Positions 34,607-44,610 of a stretch of 56,613 nt of DNA are shown piece by piece. The notes beneath the pieces are model-generated. The model was not told where the DNA came from, searched no databases, and was given only the letters and a program-made list of their open reading frames with translations. The position numbers and the translations under genes were made by a program. The number at the start of each line of letters is the position of its first letter. Position 1 is the stretch's first letter. This DNA comes from an uncultured Eubacteriales bacterium (GTDB taxonomy: Bacteria; Bacillota; Clostridia; Christensenellales; Pumilibacteraceae), in the NCBI GenBank assembly GCA_900543755.1, contig UQSP01000008.1, positions 1-56,613 of the forward strand, read 5' to 3'.

Positions 34607-37600
34607 TTATTTAAAGTATTTTACGCCCGCGCGGAAAACGTTCATGTCGAAGTTTCCCGGAACGTTTTGATAAATTCCCGCCTGATAGCGCTCGGTATGG
34701 CCCATCTTTCCCAAAATCTTGCCGTCGGGCGAGATTATGCCTTCCACCGCCATCACGGAGCCGTTGGGGTTAAAGGGCGAATCCATGGTAACGCGCCCTT
34801 CGTCGTCCACGTATTGGGTGGCAATCTGACCGTTTTTGTAAAGCTTGTCGAAAATTTGCGGCTCGCATACGAACTTGCCCTCGCCGTGGCTGACGGGCAC
34901 GGAGAATATGTCGCCGGGTTTAAAATCGGTAAGCCAGGGCGATTTGTTTGTGCCTACGCGCACGCGCACAACCGTGGAAACGTGGCGGCCGATGTTGTTG
35001 AAAGTAAGCGTGGGACTGTGCTCGTTGCTGTCCTCTATGTGACCGAAAGGAAGCAATCCCAGCTTGATAAGCGCCTGGAAACCGTTGCAGATGCCTAAAA
35101 CAAGTCCGTCGCGCTTATACAAAAGGTTTTCCACCGCTTCTTTAAGCGCTTCGTTTTTGAAAGTGTTGACTATGAACTTACCGCTGCCGTCGGGTTCGTC
35201 GCCGCCCGAAAAGCCGCCAGGGAACGCAATAATCTGGGCGTTGTCTATGCGGCGTTTCATCTCGGCAATCGACTCCTCGATATCCGCGCGGTTAAGATTG
35301 CGCATGACGAAGATATCCGCCTCCGCCCCCTCGCGGATAAAGGCGCGCGCCATATCGTATTCGCAGTTGGTGCCGGGGAAAACGGGAATGAAAACCACGG
35401 GTTTTGCGGATTTTGTCTTGCTTTTGTAAACGGTGTCTATCGAGTAATCGGACGCAACCGCTCTTCCAGCGGCGGGCGCAACGGTGGGATAAACTCCTTC
35501 CAGCTTTGAAGTGAACGCTTTTACCAGATTTAAAACCGATACGGTTTTATCCGCAATCGTGACCGCGCCGCTTGCGTCGACTTTACCTATAAGCCGCGCG
35601 TAAGGCGAATTTATTTCTTCGGGGCAAAGCGCGACTATGTCGCCGTACAGCGGACGGAAAAGGTCGTCGCTTTTAAATAGAACAAGACCGTTTCCGCAGC
35701 CGAGAACGGATTTAGCGGCGGCGACGGCGTAACCGCCCTCCTCCGTAACACAGGAACGCGCTATTTTTTTGTCCTTTGCGAGTTTTGTGATTTCGTCGAA
35801 CATATCAAGCGAATAATCAAAGTCGGGATAACCGAATCCGTCGCGCTTGTGTCCGAACAGATAAAGGTTACCTTTGACGTCGAACACGTTGTTGATTATC
35901 GTTTCGTCGTTTGTCACGCCCATTGCGAAAGCTATTACGGTGGGAGGAACGTCGATGTTTTCAAACGTGCCGCTCATGCTGTCCTTGCCGCCGATTGCGC
36001 CCGTCTTAAGTCCCAGCTGCGCGCAAAGAGCGCCTAAAAGCGCGCTTAATGGCTGTCCCCAGCGTTCGGGAACGTCGTTAAGGCGTTTGAAAAACTCCTG
36101 CAGCGACAGTCTTACGGTTTTGCGGTCTACGCCTGCCGATATAAGCTTGCTTACCGCCGCCAGCACCGAATGAATCGCGCCCGTGAACGGAGATTTTATC
36201 ATAAGCCGCGGATAGCAGGCGTAAGACGACGCCGTGACGCAGTGCGTGAATCCGTCTACGGGAGGCTTTGCCGCCATTACAGTAGAAGGGGTAAGCTGAA
36301 ATTTGCCGCCGAAAGGCATGAAAACCGACGACGCGCCGATGCTTCCGTCGAAAGTTTCGCCCATGCCCTTTTGCGAGCATACGTCAAGGCGGTTAAGCTC
36401 CGCGGTCAAAGCGCCCGCATAATCGCCTTTTTCGATATAATCTTTTATAAACTCGTCAACGGCGGGAAAACATTCTTCGCCGTTATCGTTTATCACGGCG
36501 GTTGCGGTCTGCTTTACGCCGTTGGTGTCCAGAAATTCTCTCTTGATGTCTACAATCGTTTCGTCGCCGTAGAACATACGAAGGCGCGCGTTGTCGGTCA
36601 CTACCGCTACTTTCACCGCCTTAAGGTTTTCCTCTTTGGCAAGCTCAATGAACCTGTCCGCGTCGAGGGGTTTTACCATGACCGCCATACGCTCCTGACT
36701 TTCGGAGATGGCAAGCTCGGTCGCGGTAAGACCGTCGTATTTCTTTTCCACGCGGTCGAGGAAAATATCCAGTCCGTCGCTCAATTCGCCTATGGCGACG
36801 CACACGCCGCCCGCGCCGAAGTCGTTGCATTTTATGATAAGCCGCGCCGCCTCGCGGTTACGGAACAAACGCTGAAGCTTGCGCTCCTCGGGCGGGTTGC
36901 CCTTTTGCACTTCCGCGCCGCAGGTTTCCACCGATTTAGCCGTATGGGATTTACTGCTGCCCGTAGCTCCGCCGCAGCCGTCCCTGCCCGTATCGCCGCC
37001 GACAAGAATAATAACGTCGCCCTTTTCGGGTTTTTCGCGCCTTATGTTTGCTGCGGGCGCACCGCCGATGACGTAGCCCGTTTCAAGTCGCTTGGCCTTG
37101 TAGCCCTCGCTGAAAAGCTCGTGTACTCCGCCGGTGGCAAGCCCTATCTGGTTGCCGTAGGAGGAAAATCCCGCCAACGCCGTGCGGGAAATCACGCGCT
37201 GAGGAAGCTTTCCTTTAATTGTCTTGTCAAAGTCCTCGGTGATATCCGCAGCTCCCGTCACGCGCATCGCCTGATAGACGTAGGTTCTGCCCGAAAGCGG
37301 GTCGCGAATTGCGCCGCCGAGACACGTCGCCGCGCCGCCGAAAGGCTCGATTTCCGTGGGGTGATTGTGCGTTTCGTTCTTGAACATGATAAGCCAGTCT
37401 TCGTCCTTGCCGTCCACGTCCAGCGTGACGCGTACCGAACAGGCGTTTATCTCGTCCGAAACGTCGAGGTTGTCGAGATATCCTTCCTTTTTCAGCTTTT
37501 TGACGGCAATCGTAGCCACGTCCATAAGGCAGGCGTATTTGTCCTTGCGCGCGGAATAAAGCTCCTTAAACAGTCCTTGATAAGCGTCAAGCGCGTCCTT

Positions 37601-38317
37601 TATATGATAATTGGGCGAATTAATCTCGATGCTTTTAAGCTCGGTAAGGAAAGTCGTGTGGCGGCAGTGGTCCGACCAGTAGGTGTCTATAACCTTGATT
37701 TCAGTAAGCGTGGGCTGACGGTTTTCCGCCTTGAAATAATCCTGCACGAATCTGAGGTCGGCAAAAGTCATGGCGAATCCGAATCCGTCGTAAAACTTTT
37801 TAAGTTCCGCCTCGTTTAGCCCTATAAAATCCAGCTCCACGCGCATTTTCTGTTTTTTTGCCGCCGCGCGCTTTAATGTTTCGGGCAAGACAAGACTTCC
37901 CTCCTTGCTGTCCACGGGGTTGATAAGGTATTTTTTAATGCGGTCGAACTCCTCTTTCGTCACGCCCGTAATGTCGTAAACGGTGGCGCAGCGCACCTCG
38001 GGGCGAACGCCGCCGGTAAGGAACTGCACGCACTGAGCCGCCGAATCGGCGCGCTGGTCGTACTGTCCGTCCAGATACTCGACGACAAGCACGTCGCCCG
38101 AAAAATCGGGCTTTTCGGTAACGTCGTCCACGCAAGGCTCCGAAAACACGGATACGACCGCTTTGTCCATTTCCTCGCGCGTAAGTCCCTCTACGTCGTA
38201 ACGAATGTATTTTCTTATGCCCGCGGGCGAAATACCCAAAAGGCTTTTAAGTTCTTCCTTAAGCTTTCCCGTGTTGCCGAACTCGGGCTTTTTTTCGGTA
38301 TAAATTCTGTAAACCAT
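34607..38317 (-). CDS. purL: Phosphoribosylformylglycinamidine synthase, single-chain form
   Basis: The protein has 1,236 residues, so PurS-like, PurL and PurQ functions are in one chain, as in some clostridia and Bacteroidetes and unlike Bacillus. It converts FGAR to FGAM with glutamine and ATP. TYWSDHCRHTTF (about residue 218) and FKNETHNHPTEIEPFGGAATC (about 318-338) are the ATP/FGAR site. The C-terminal glutaminase has the nucleophile in GICNGFQALIKLG (about 1077) and the His-Glu pair near VSHGEGKF. It starts at ATG 38317 with AAGGA upstream. It follows purD by 89 bases. Confidence 0.96.
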   Translation of the reverse strand: MVYRIYTEKKPEFGNTGKLKEELKSLLGISPAGIRKYIRYDVEGLTREEMDKAVVSVFSEPCVDDVTEKPDFSGDVLVVEYLDGQYDQRADSAAQCVQFLTGGVRPEVRCATVYDITGVTKEEFDRIKKYLINPVDSKEGSLVLPETLKRAAAKKQKMRVELDFIGLNEAELKKFYDGFGFAMTFADLRFVQDYFKAENRQPTLTEIKVIDTYWSDHCRHTTFLTELKSIEINSPNYHIKDALDAYQGLFKELYSARKDKYACLMDVATIAVKKLKKEGYLDNLDVSDEINACSVRVTLDVDGKDEDWLIMFKNETHNHPTEIEPFGGAATCLGGAIRDPLSGRTYVYQAMRVTGAADITEDFDKTIKGKLPQRVISRTALAGFSSYGNQIGLATGGVHELFSEGYKAKRLETGYVIGGAPAANIRREKPEKGDVIILVGGDTGRDGCGGATGSSKSHTAKSVETCGAEVQKGNPPEERKLQRLFRNREAARLIIKCNDFGAGGVCVAIGELSDGLDIFLDRVEKKYDGLTATELAISESQERMAVMVKPLDADRFIELAKEENLKAVKVAVVTDNARLRMFYGDETIVDIKREFLDTNGVKQTATAVINDNGEECFPAVDEFIKDYIEKGDYAGALTAELNRLDVCSQKGMGETFDGSIGASSVFMPFGGKFQLTPSTVMAAKPPVDGFTHCVTASSYACYPRLMIKSPFTGAIHSVLAAVSKLISAGVDRKTVRLSLQEFFKRLNDVPERWGQPLSALLGALCAQLGLKTGAIGGKDSMSGTFENIDVPPTVIAFAMGVTNDETIINNVFDVKGNLYLFGHKRDGFGYPDFDYSLDMFDEITKLAKDKKIARSCVTEEGGYAVAAAKSVLGCGNGLVLFKSDDLFRPLYGDIVALCPEEINSPYARLIGKVDASGAVTIADKTVSVLNLVKAFTSKLEGVYPTVAPAAGRAVASDYSIDTVYKSKTKSAKPVVFIPVFPGTNCEYDMARAFIREGAEADIFVMRNLNRADIEESIAEMKRRIDNAQIIAFPGGFSGGDEPDGSGKFIVNTFKNEALKEAVENLLYKRDGLVLGICNGFQALIKLGLLPFGHIEDSNEHSPTLTFNNIGRHVSTVVRVRVGTNKSPWLTDFKPGDIFSVPVSHGEGKFVCEPQIFDKLYKNGQIATQYVDDEGRVTMDSPFNPNGSVMAVEGIISPDGKILGKMGHTERYQAGIYQNVPGNFDMNVFRAGVKYFK

Positions 38318-38406
38318 AATGTTTTTCCTTTTGCTCCGATTGAATATAAATCGGTTTACGCCGTGTTTTTACTGTTTTTCCGATATTTTTCGTTAAACGA
38401 ATTGAA

Positions 38407-39654
38407 TTAAACCTTGCCGATGTCGGTACGGTAACGAGATTCGGTAAAGCTTACCTTGTCAATCTCGCGGTAGACGATTTTGCGCGCCTCCTCGATATTG
38501 TCCGCAACCGCGGTCATGTCGAAAACTCTGCCGCCGTTGGTGACAAGCTGTCCGTCCTTGATTGCCGTGCCCGCGTGGTAAAGAGTAACGCCCTCAAGCT
38601 TACCTATCGTAACGGGATAGCCTTTTACGACGTTGTCGGGATAGCCGCCCGACGCGATTACCACCGTAAAGCCCGTTTTATCCAGCCATTCGATATCGGT
38701 TTTGTCGAGAGTCCCGTCGATGCACGCTTCGATAATTTCCGTAAAATCGGTTTTGAGTAGCGGCAGAATCGCCTGAGTTTCGGGGTCGCCGAAACGCGAA
38801 TTGTATTCGATGACCTTTATTCCCTTTTCCGTCATCATAAGTCCGAAGTATATGACGCCTTTATAGACGATTCCGTCCGCTTGAAGTCCCCTTATCGTGG
38901 GCAGGAAAATCGTGCGCATCGCTTCGGCCTGCTTGTCGGGGGTAAAATAAGGAGAAGGTGCAAACGCGCCCATTCCGCCCGTATTGGGACCTGCGTCGCC
39001 GTCATAAGCGCGCTTGTGGTCCTGACTCGAGGGCATACACTTTACGGTATTGCCGTCGGTAAAGGCAAGCACGGTCACTTCCCTGCCCGTCAGAAATTCC
39101 TCTATAACCACCGTGGAGCCGCTTGCGCCGAACGCGCGGTCCAGCATCAGTTTTTTAAGTCCCTCCTCCGCCTCTTCAAGGTTTTTGCAGATAAGCACGC
39201 CCTTGCCTAAAGCAAGTCCGTCAGCCTTCAGCACCAGCGGAAAATCGGATTTGCGGACGTAGCCGAGCGCCTTGTCGTAATCGGAAAAGCACTCGTGCCT
39301 CGCGGTGGGAATACCGTGGCGAATCATAAAATCCTTGGAAAACGCCTTGCTGCCCTCCAGTCTTGCCGCCGCTTTTACGGGTCCGAACGCGCGTATACCC
39401 GCAGCGTTAAGCGCGTCCACCATGCCCAGGCTTAACGGGTCGTCGGGCGCGACGAACACAAGGTCGATTTTATTTTCGCGCGAAAAAGAAACCGCTTTAT
39501 CTATATCGGTGGCTTTTCCGTCCACGCACACGGCGTCTGAAGCTATACCCGCGTTTCCGGGCATACAGTACAGCGCGTCCACGCGCTTGCTTTCCTTAAG
39601 TTTTTTGACGATTGCGTGCTCTCTGCCGCCGCCGCCGATTACGAGAATTTTCAT
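38407..39654 (-). CDS. purD: Phosphoribosylamine--glycine ligase
   Basis: The protein has 415 residues of the ATP-grasp family. It makes GAR from phosphoribosylamine, glycine and ATP. The start is the canonical MKILVIGGGGREHAI. VLKADGLALGKGVLIC (about 143-158) and EYNSRFGDPETQAILPLL (about 277-294) mark the ATP and metal sites. A 269-base region lies upstream, longer than any other gap in the pur cluster, so the gene may have its own control. Confidence 0.96.
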   Translation of the reverse strand: MKILVIGGGGREHAIVKKLKESKRVDALYCMPGNAGIASDAVCVDGKATDIDKAVSFSRENKIDLVFVAPDDPLSLGMVDALNAAGIRAFGPVKAAARLEGSKAFSKDFMIRHGIPTARHECFSDYDKALGYVRKSDFPLVLKADGLALGKGVLICKNLEEAEEGLKKLMLDRAFGASGSTVVIEEFLTGREVTVLAFTDGNTVKCMPSSQDHKRAYDGDAGPNTGGMGAFAPSPYFTPDKQAEAMRTIFLPTIRGLQADGIVYKGVIYFGLMMTEKGIKVIEYNSRFGDPETQAILPLLKTDFTEIIEACIDGTLDKTDIEWLDKTGFTVVIASGGYPDNVVKGYPVTIGKLEGVTLYHAGTAIKDGQLVTNGGRVFDMTAVADNIEEARKIVYREIDKVSFTESRYRTDIGKV

Positions 39655-39923
39655 ATTCCGTTCCTTTTTTCCGTTTTTTACGGGCGCAGAATAAGTTTAC
39701 AAGACTTTATAAACCTTCGAACGCACCTTTATTAATGAGTTTTTTTTAAGTGTAAAACAGCGCAATCTGCGTTTCCGCACTTAATGCTTTTTTATACTCA
39801 ATCGCATTATGCGGCTTAATCCGATTTTCCGTCGGATTAAAACAAAGACGTTTCCGTCAAAGTAAAAGACGGGTAAACAAACTTTTTTCTTAATTTAAGC
39901 GGAAAAACGCGGGGCGCAATAAA
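39655..39923. other. purH-purD intergenic region with inverted repeat
   Basis: This is a 269-base gap in the pur cluster. A perfect 9-bp inverted repeat TTAATCCGA/TCGGATTAA (39816-39824 with 39832-39840) has a 7-base loop but no T-run on the minus strand, so it is a poor terminator. It may be an operator or an RNA hairpin. A short AAGTG/CACTT pair with a run of A follows at about 39747-39783. No ORF with a ribosome binding site and no clear promoter are seen. Confidence 0.45.
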
Positions 39924-41453
39924 TTAATGCTTGAAATGTCTTACGCCCGTAAAGCACATGGCAATGCCGTGTTCGTCGCAGGCTTTGACGCTGTCCTCGT
40001 CGCGGATACTGCCGCCGGGCTGAACGATGGCTTTTACGCCCGCTTTAGCCGCCTCTTCCACGCAGTCGGAGAAGGGGAAGAACGCGTCGGACGCAAGAAC
40101 CGCGCCCTGAGCGCCGCCGATGCTGTGCTCCACCGCCTGGCAAGCCGCCCAGATGCGGTTGGTTTGCCCCACGCCTATGCCCAGAGTGCGTTTGCCGCGT
40201 GCAAGCACGATGGCATTGGACTTACAGTGCTTGACGACCGTCATGGCAAACTTCATGGACTCGAGGTCCTGCTTGTCGGGCTGAGCCTTTGTCACGGTCT
40301 TTATCTCGTCGTAAACTCCGTTGTCCGCCTCCTGCACGATAAGCCCGCCGTAAACCTTTTTGAACTCCATGGTGCCTGCGGGGTTTTTCTTGGCGACGTC
40401 CTTTATTTTAAGCACTCTTAAATTGGGTTTTCTTTTAAGAACCTCAACTGCCTCGTCGGTAAAATCGGGAGCGATGACTATCTCGAGGAAGATTTTGATC
40501 ATTTCTTCGGCGGTGGCCTTGTCCACGCACGCGTTTACCGCGACTATTCCGCCGAAAATGGAAACGGGGTCGGCTTCGTAAGCCGCTTTATAAGCGTTGA
40601 GAACGGTGTCCGCGCACGCGACTCCGCAAGGGTTGGCGTGTTTTACCGCTACGACAGCCGTTTCGTCAAATTCTTTCAAAAGCTCGATTGCGCCGTTTGC
40701 GTCGTTGATGTTATTGTAAGAAAGCTGTTTGCCGTTAAGCTGAACCGCGTTGATAAGCGAGTTGTATACGGGAATAGCCTCTCCGTACTCGGCGGCTTTC
40801 TGGTGCGGGTTTTCGCCGTAACGCATTTGCTCCTTTTTTTCGTAAGCAAGCGTAAGCTGGTCGGGAAACTCGATACCTATCTGATTTCTTAAATAGCCCG
40901 AAATAAGCGTGTCGTAAACGGCGGTGTGCTGGTACACCTTGTACATGAGATATTTGCGCGTTTCTGTTGTCACGTTGCCTTTTTCAAGTTCATTCAGCGC
41001 CTTTTCGTAGTCGGCGGGGTCGACGATTACCACAACGTCCTGATAGTTCTTTGCCGCGCTTCTCAGCATTGTGGGGCCGCCGATGTCGATGTTTTCCACA
41101 GCCTCGGCGAAAGAGCAGCCCTTCATCACCGTCTGCTTGAAAGGATAAAGGTTTACGATAACCACGTCTATGGTGTTTATCCCCAATTTTTCAAGCTGAG
41201 TTATGTGCGAGGGATTTGAGCGCATTGCCAACAGTCCTGCGTGCACAGCGGGATGCAAAGTCTTGACTCTGCCGTCAAGACACTCGGGAAATCCCGTGAT
41301 GTCGCTGATGTTTACGGTTTTTACGCCCGCTTTTTTAAGCGCTGCCTCCGTGCCGCCCGTCGAAATAATTTCGTACCCGAGCTTTTCAAGGCGTTTTGCC
41401 GCCTCCTCCACTCCGGTTTTGTCAGATACGCTGATAAGTGCTCTTTTTTTCAT
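39924..41453 (-). CDS. purH: Bifunctional AICAR transformylase / IMP cyclohydrolase
   Basis: The protein has 509 residues. The N-terminal MGS-like IMP cyclohydrolase (KKRALISVSDKTGVEEAA) is followed by the formyltransferase domain, with the catalytic Lys-His segment VAVKHANPCGVA (about 269-280). It performs the last two steps to IMP using 10-formyl-tetrahydrofolate. Its substrate AICAR is also released by HisF/HisH, encoded a few kilobases away. Upstream, two direct copies of GAATACCGC lie 24 bases apart (41500-41508 and 41524-41532). Confidence 0.97.
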   Translation of the reverse strand: MKKRALISVSDKTGVEEAAKRLEKLGYEIISTGGTEAALKKAGVKTVNISDITGFPECLDGRVKTLHPAVHAGLLAMRSNPSHITQLEKLGINTIDVVIVNLYPFKQTVMKGCSFAEAVENIDIGGPTMLRSAAKNYQDVVVIVDPADYEKALNELEKGNVTTETRKYLMYKVYQHTAVYDTLISGYLRNQIGIEFPDQLTLAYEKKEQMRYGENPHQKAAEYGEAIPVYNSLINAVQLNGKQLSYNNINDANGAIELLKEFDETAVVAVKHANPCGVACADTVLNAYKAAYEADPVSIFGGIVAVNACVDKATAEEMIKIFLEIVIAPDFTDEAVEVLKRKPNLRVLKIKDVAKKNPAGTMEFKKVYGGLIVQEADNGVYDEIKTVTKAQPDKQDLESMKFAMTVVKHCKSNAIVLARGKRTLGIGVGQTNRIWAACQAVEHSIGGAQGAVLASDAFFPFSDCVEEAAKAGVKAIVQPGGSIRDEDSVKACDEHGIAMCFTGVRHFKH

Positions 41454-41562
41454 AACCTTTCTCCTCGTTTATCCGAAAATTTTTTTCTTTATAAATAATG
41501 AATACCGCTTTTGCCGTAACGACGAATACCGCACTTCACGCGAATTTAAACGCCTCTGTACG

Positions 41563-42144
41563 TCAGTCACGGCAAAGCTTTGCCACCGTTTCGGGCAGCA
41601 GTCTGTGCTCCAGCTCCAGAACGCGCGCCTGAAGCGACTCGGGCGTGTCGGAGGGGTAAACTTCGACTTTTTCCTGTGCGATGATTTCGCCCGTATCGGT
41701 GCCCTCGTCCACAAAGTGAACGGTTGCTCCCGAAAATTTTTCCTTGTTTTCGATGACGGCGCGGTGTACGCGCATACCGTAAAAGCCGTTGCCGCAATAC
41801 GCGGGAATAAGCGACGGGTGAATGTTGATTATTTTGCCGCGGAAAGCCGAAACGATATTGGGCGTAAGCACGGTAAGATACCCCGCCAGCACGATGAGGT
41901 CGATGTTCTTTTCCTTAAGTAAAGGTATAAGCGCGTCGTACATTTTTTCCGTACTTTCGTAGTCGGATTTACTGAATACGACGTAAGGAATACCCGCCTC
42001 TACGGCACGCGTAATTGCGTAAATATCGGGTTTTGACGCGACCAAAAGTTTTATTTCCGCGTTTATAAGTCCCTGTTTTACTCCGTCTATAATGCTTTGA
42101 AAGTCGGAGCCGGAGCCGCTTGCGAAAACGCAGACGTTTTTCAT
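41563..42144 (-). CDS. purN: Phosphoribosylglycinamide formyltransferase
   Basis: The protein has 193 residues. It formylates GAR with 10-formyl-tetrahydrofolate. The phosphate-binding loop is FASGSGSDFQSI, slightly changed from the common SGNGSNLQ. Catalytic Asn, His and Asp lie in KIINIHPSLIPAY (about 104-116) and HFVDEGTDTGEI (about 137-148). Its ATG overlaps the purM stop by 4 bases. No formate-dependent purT is seen. Confidence 0.96.
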   Translation of the reverse strand: MKNVCVFASGSGSDFQSIIDGVKQGLINAEIKLLVASKPDIYAITRAVEAGIPYVVFSKSDYESTEKMYDALIPLLKEKNIDLIVLAGYLTVLTPNIVSAFRGKIINIHPSLIPAYCGNGFYGMRVHRAVIENKEKFSGATVHFVDEGTDTGEIIAQEKVEVYPSDTPESLQARVLELEHRLLPETVAKLCRD

Positions 42145-43157
42145 AGAATGACGCCCTCGCCCTCGACGACTTCGCCCAAAGACACGGGCTGCTCACCCAA
42201 AGAGGCAAGCTTGGAAAGCACTGTTTTTTCGTCCTGTTTGCTTACTGCAAGCACAAGTCCTATGCCCATGTTGAAAGTGTTGCACATTTTTTCGTAAGAA
42301 ATATCCGCGCGGCGCTGAAGCTCTTTGAAAAGCGCGGGAATTTCGTAAGAGTCGCGGTCGATTTTCGCCGCCAGACCTTTTGGCAGGATTCTGGGAATGT
42401 TTTCGATGAATCCGCCGCCCGTGATGTGCGCTATTCCCTTTATATCCGCGGTTTCGATAAGCGACAGCACGGTTTTGACGTAAATGCGCGTGGGAGTAAG
42501 CAGTATTTCCGCAGGCACGCCGCCGATTGCGTCGCAGTATTCGTAAGTCGCCTTATCGGAAGCGGGGAACAGTTTTCTTACAAGCGAATAGCCGTTTGAG
42601 TGCACGCCTGAAGAACGCAGTCCTATAAGGCGGTCGCCCTTGACTATGTTACTGCCGTTGATTACCTTGTTTTTCTTGACGATGCCTACCGAAAAGCCCG
42701 CAAGGTCGTACTCGTCCTCGGGGTAAAAGCCGGGCATTTCCGCCGTTTCGCCGCCGATAAGCGCGCACCCCGCCATGCGGCAGCCCTCGCTGACGCCCTT
42801 GACGATAAGCGCGACTTTTTCGGGGATAAGCTTACCTAAAGCGATGTAGTCGAGGAAGATAAGCGGTTTTGCGCCCTGGCACACAATGTCGTTGACGCAC
42901 ATAGCCACGCAGTCGATGCCTATGGTGTCGTGCTTATTGAGCGAAAAAGCATATTTAAGTTTTGTACCCACTCCGTCGGTGCCCGCGACAAGAACGTCGC
43001 CGTCGGGTGAGTCCGAAAGCGCGTAAAATCCGCCGAAAGAGCCAAGGTCGCCCACAACGTTTTTATCATAGGTGGACTTTACGTATTCCTTCATGAGTTT
43101 TACCGCGCTGTAACCCGCCTCAACGTCCACACCCGCGTTTTTGTAATCTATTGCCAT
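42141..43157 (-). CDS. purM: Phosphoribosylformylglycinamidine cyclo-ligase
   Basis: The protein has 338 residues. It closes the imidazole ring, turning FGAM to AIR with ATP. Typical segments are LVAGTDGVGTKLKYAF (about 55-70), CVAMCVNDIVCQGAKPLIFLDYIA (about 81-104), GGETAEMPGFY and AHITGGGFIENIPR. Length matches the family. GGGAG precedes ATG 43157. It lies 22 bases after purF and overlaps purN. Confidence 0.97.
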   Translation of the reverse strand: MAIDYKNAGVDVEAGYSAVKLMKEYVKSTYDKNVVGDLGSFGGFYALSDSPDGDVLVAGTDGVGTKLKYAFSLNKHDTIGIDCVAMCVNDIVCQGAKPLIFLDYIALGKLIPEKVALIVKGVSEGCRMAGCALIGGETAEMPGFYPEDEYDLAGFSVGIVKKNKVINGSNIVKGDRLIGLRSSGVHSNGYSLVRKLFPASDKATYEYCDAIGGVPAEILLTPTRIYVKTVLSLIETADIKGIAHITGGGFIENIPRILPKGLAAKIDRDSYEIPALFKELQRRADISYEKMCNTFNMGIGLVLAVSKQDEKTVLSKLASLGEQPVSLGEVVEGEGVIL

Positions 43158-43179
43158 AATTGTTTTCTCCCGAATACGG

Positions 43180-44610
43180 TTAAATTTCCAAAACGAATTT
43201 ACCGCAGTTGTATTTTTCGATTGCTATCGGATAATCGCCGTCGAAGCACGCCGTGCAGAAATCCTCTTTTTTGCCGCCGCACGCCTTTACCAAACAATCC
43301 ATGGGAAGATAGTGCAAGCTGTCCGCGCCGATGGCTTTGCAGATTTCCTGCTCGTTTTTATACCCGCCGATAAGTTTATCCTTGGACTCCATATCCACGC
43401 CGAAAAAGCAGGGAAAAGCGACTACGGGCGAGGCGATGAGCATATGCACTTCCTTGGCGCCGTTGTCTCTGAGAAGCTGGACTATTTTACGGCTGGTGGT
43501 GCCGCGCACTATCGAGTCGTCTATAAGAATAAGCCGCTTGTTTTTGATATTGCCCCTTATTGCGTTAAGCTTGATTTTGACGCTGTTTTCACGCATTGAC
43601 TGGCTGGGCTGAATAAACGTCCTGCCGATGTAACGGTTTTTGCTGAGCGCGTCTATATACGGCACGCCCGACACTTCGCTGTAACCGCGCGCCGACACGA
43701 TTGCAGAGTCCGGCACGCCCGCCACCACGTCCGCGTCGATTTTAAAAAGCTCGGCAAGCATTTTGCCGCACTCGTAACGCGCGTCGTACACGTTTACCCC
43801 GTCGATTTTACTGTCGCTTCTCGCAAGATAGACGTATTCAAAAATGCAGGAACGGCGGTTTACGCCCGAAATGAACGAAGAATGCATCTCGAGATTTTCG
43901 TCCACAACGACGATTTCGCCGGGCTTAAGGTCGCGTATGACGGTGGCGTCCAAAGAGTCCGCCGCGCAGGTTTCGCTGGCAAAAAGTATGTCGCCTTTTT
44001 TGTCGCCCAAGCACAGCGGCTTAAGACCCAGAGGGTCGCGCACCGCGACAAGCTTATTGTCCGCCATGATGACAAGCGCGTAAGCGCCGACAAGCTCCTC
44101 GCAAGCGCGTTTAACGCCCTCTTCCAGGCTGTTTTCGCTGTAAAGATTGATTAGCGCGGCAATAACCTCGCTGTCGATGGAGCTTTGAAAAATATGTCCT
44201 TGCTTAATGAGCCTTGATTTGATTGCGTCGCAGTTGATGATGTTGCCGTTGTGAGCAACCGCCATTCTGCCCCATCTGCCGTAAAACACCACGGGCTGAG
44301 CGTTGACAACGTTACTTGAGCCCGTAGTGGAATAACGCACGTGGCCTATACCGCAGTTGGTATCGGGAAAAGCGGAAAGCTTGTCCTCGTTGAACACCTC
44401 GTTGACAAGCCCCATTTTTTTATAATAGTAGACCTTACGCGGCTCGTAAGCGACGGCGATACCCGCGCTTTCCTGCCCGCGATGCTGAAGAGCGAACAAG
44501 CCGAAATACAGGTCGTGAGCCATCTCCTTTTTTTCCTTGGAGATGATTCCGATTATACCGCACTCCTCCTGCCTTTCAAACTCGTTTTGCGGCAATACGA
44601 CTGATTTCAT
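43180..44610 (-). CDS. purF: Amidophosphoribosyltransferase
   Basis: The protein has 476 residues. It commits PRPP to purine synthesis. A short 16-residue propeptide precedes the nucleophile in ECGIIGI; removal would expose Cys17 as the N-terminus. The PRPP motif RLILIDDSIVRGTTSRK is at about 355-371. Cysteines near the C-terminus (CGGKKEDFCTACFDGDYP) and an internal RRSCIFEYVYLARSDS match the 4Fe-4S Bacillus-type enzyme that is oxygen-sensitive. Its start overlaps the purC stop by 4 bases. Confidence 0.97.
   Translation of the reverse strand: MKSVVLPQNEFERQEECGIIGIISKEKKEMAHDLYFGLFALQHRGQESAGIAVAYEPRKVYYYKKMGLVNEVFNEDKLSAFPDTNCGIGHVRYSTTGSSNVVNAQPVVFYGRWGRMAVAHNGNIINCDAIKSRLIKQGHIFQSSIDSEVIAALINLYSENSLEEGVKRACEELVGAYALVIMADNKLVAVRDPLGLKPLCLGDKKGDILFASETCAADSLDATVIRDLKPGEIVVVDENLEMHSSFISGVNRRSCIFEYVYLARSDSKIDGVNVYDARYECGKMLAELFKIDADVVAGVPDSAIVSARGYSEVSGVPYIDALSKNRYIGRTFIQPSQSMRENSVKIKLNAIRGNIKNKRLILIDDSIVRGTTSRKIVQLLRDNGAKEVHMLIASPVVAFPCFFGVDMESKDKLIGGYKNEQEICKAIGADSLHYLPMDCLVKACGGKKEDFCTACFDGDYPIAIEKYNCGKFVLEI

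Noticed and set aside
36170..37819. 549-residue plus-strand frame opposite purL
   Set aside because: It is an antisense shadow produced by codon bias that avoids certain triplets. Composition is arginine- and valine-rich without motifs.
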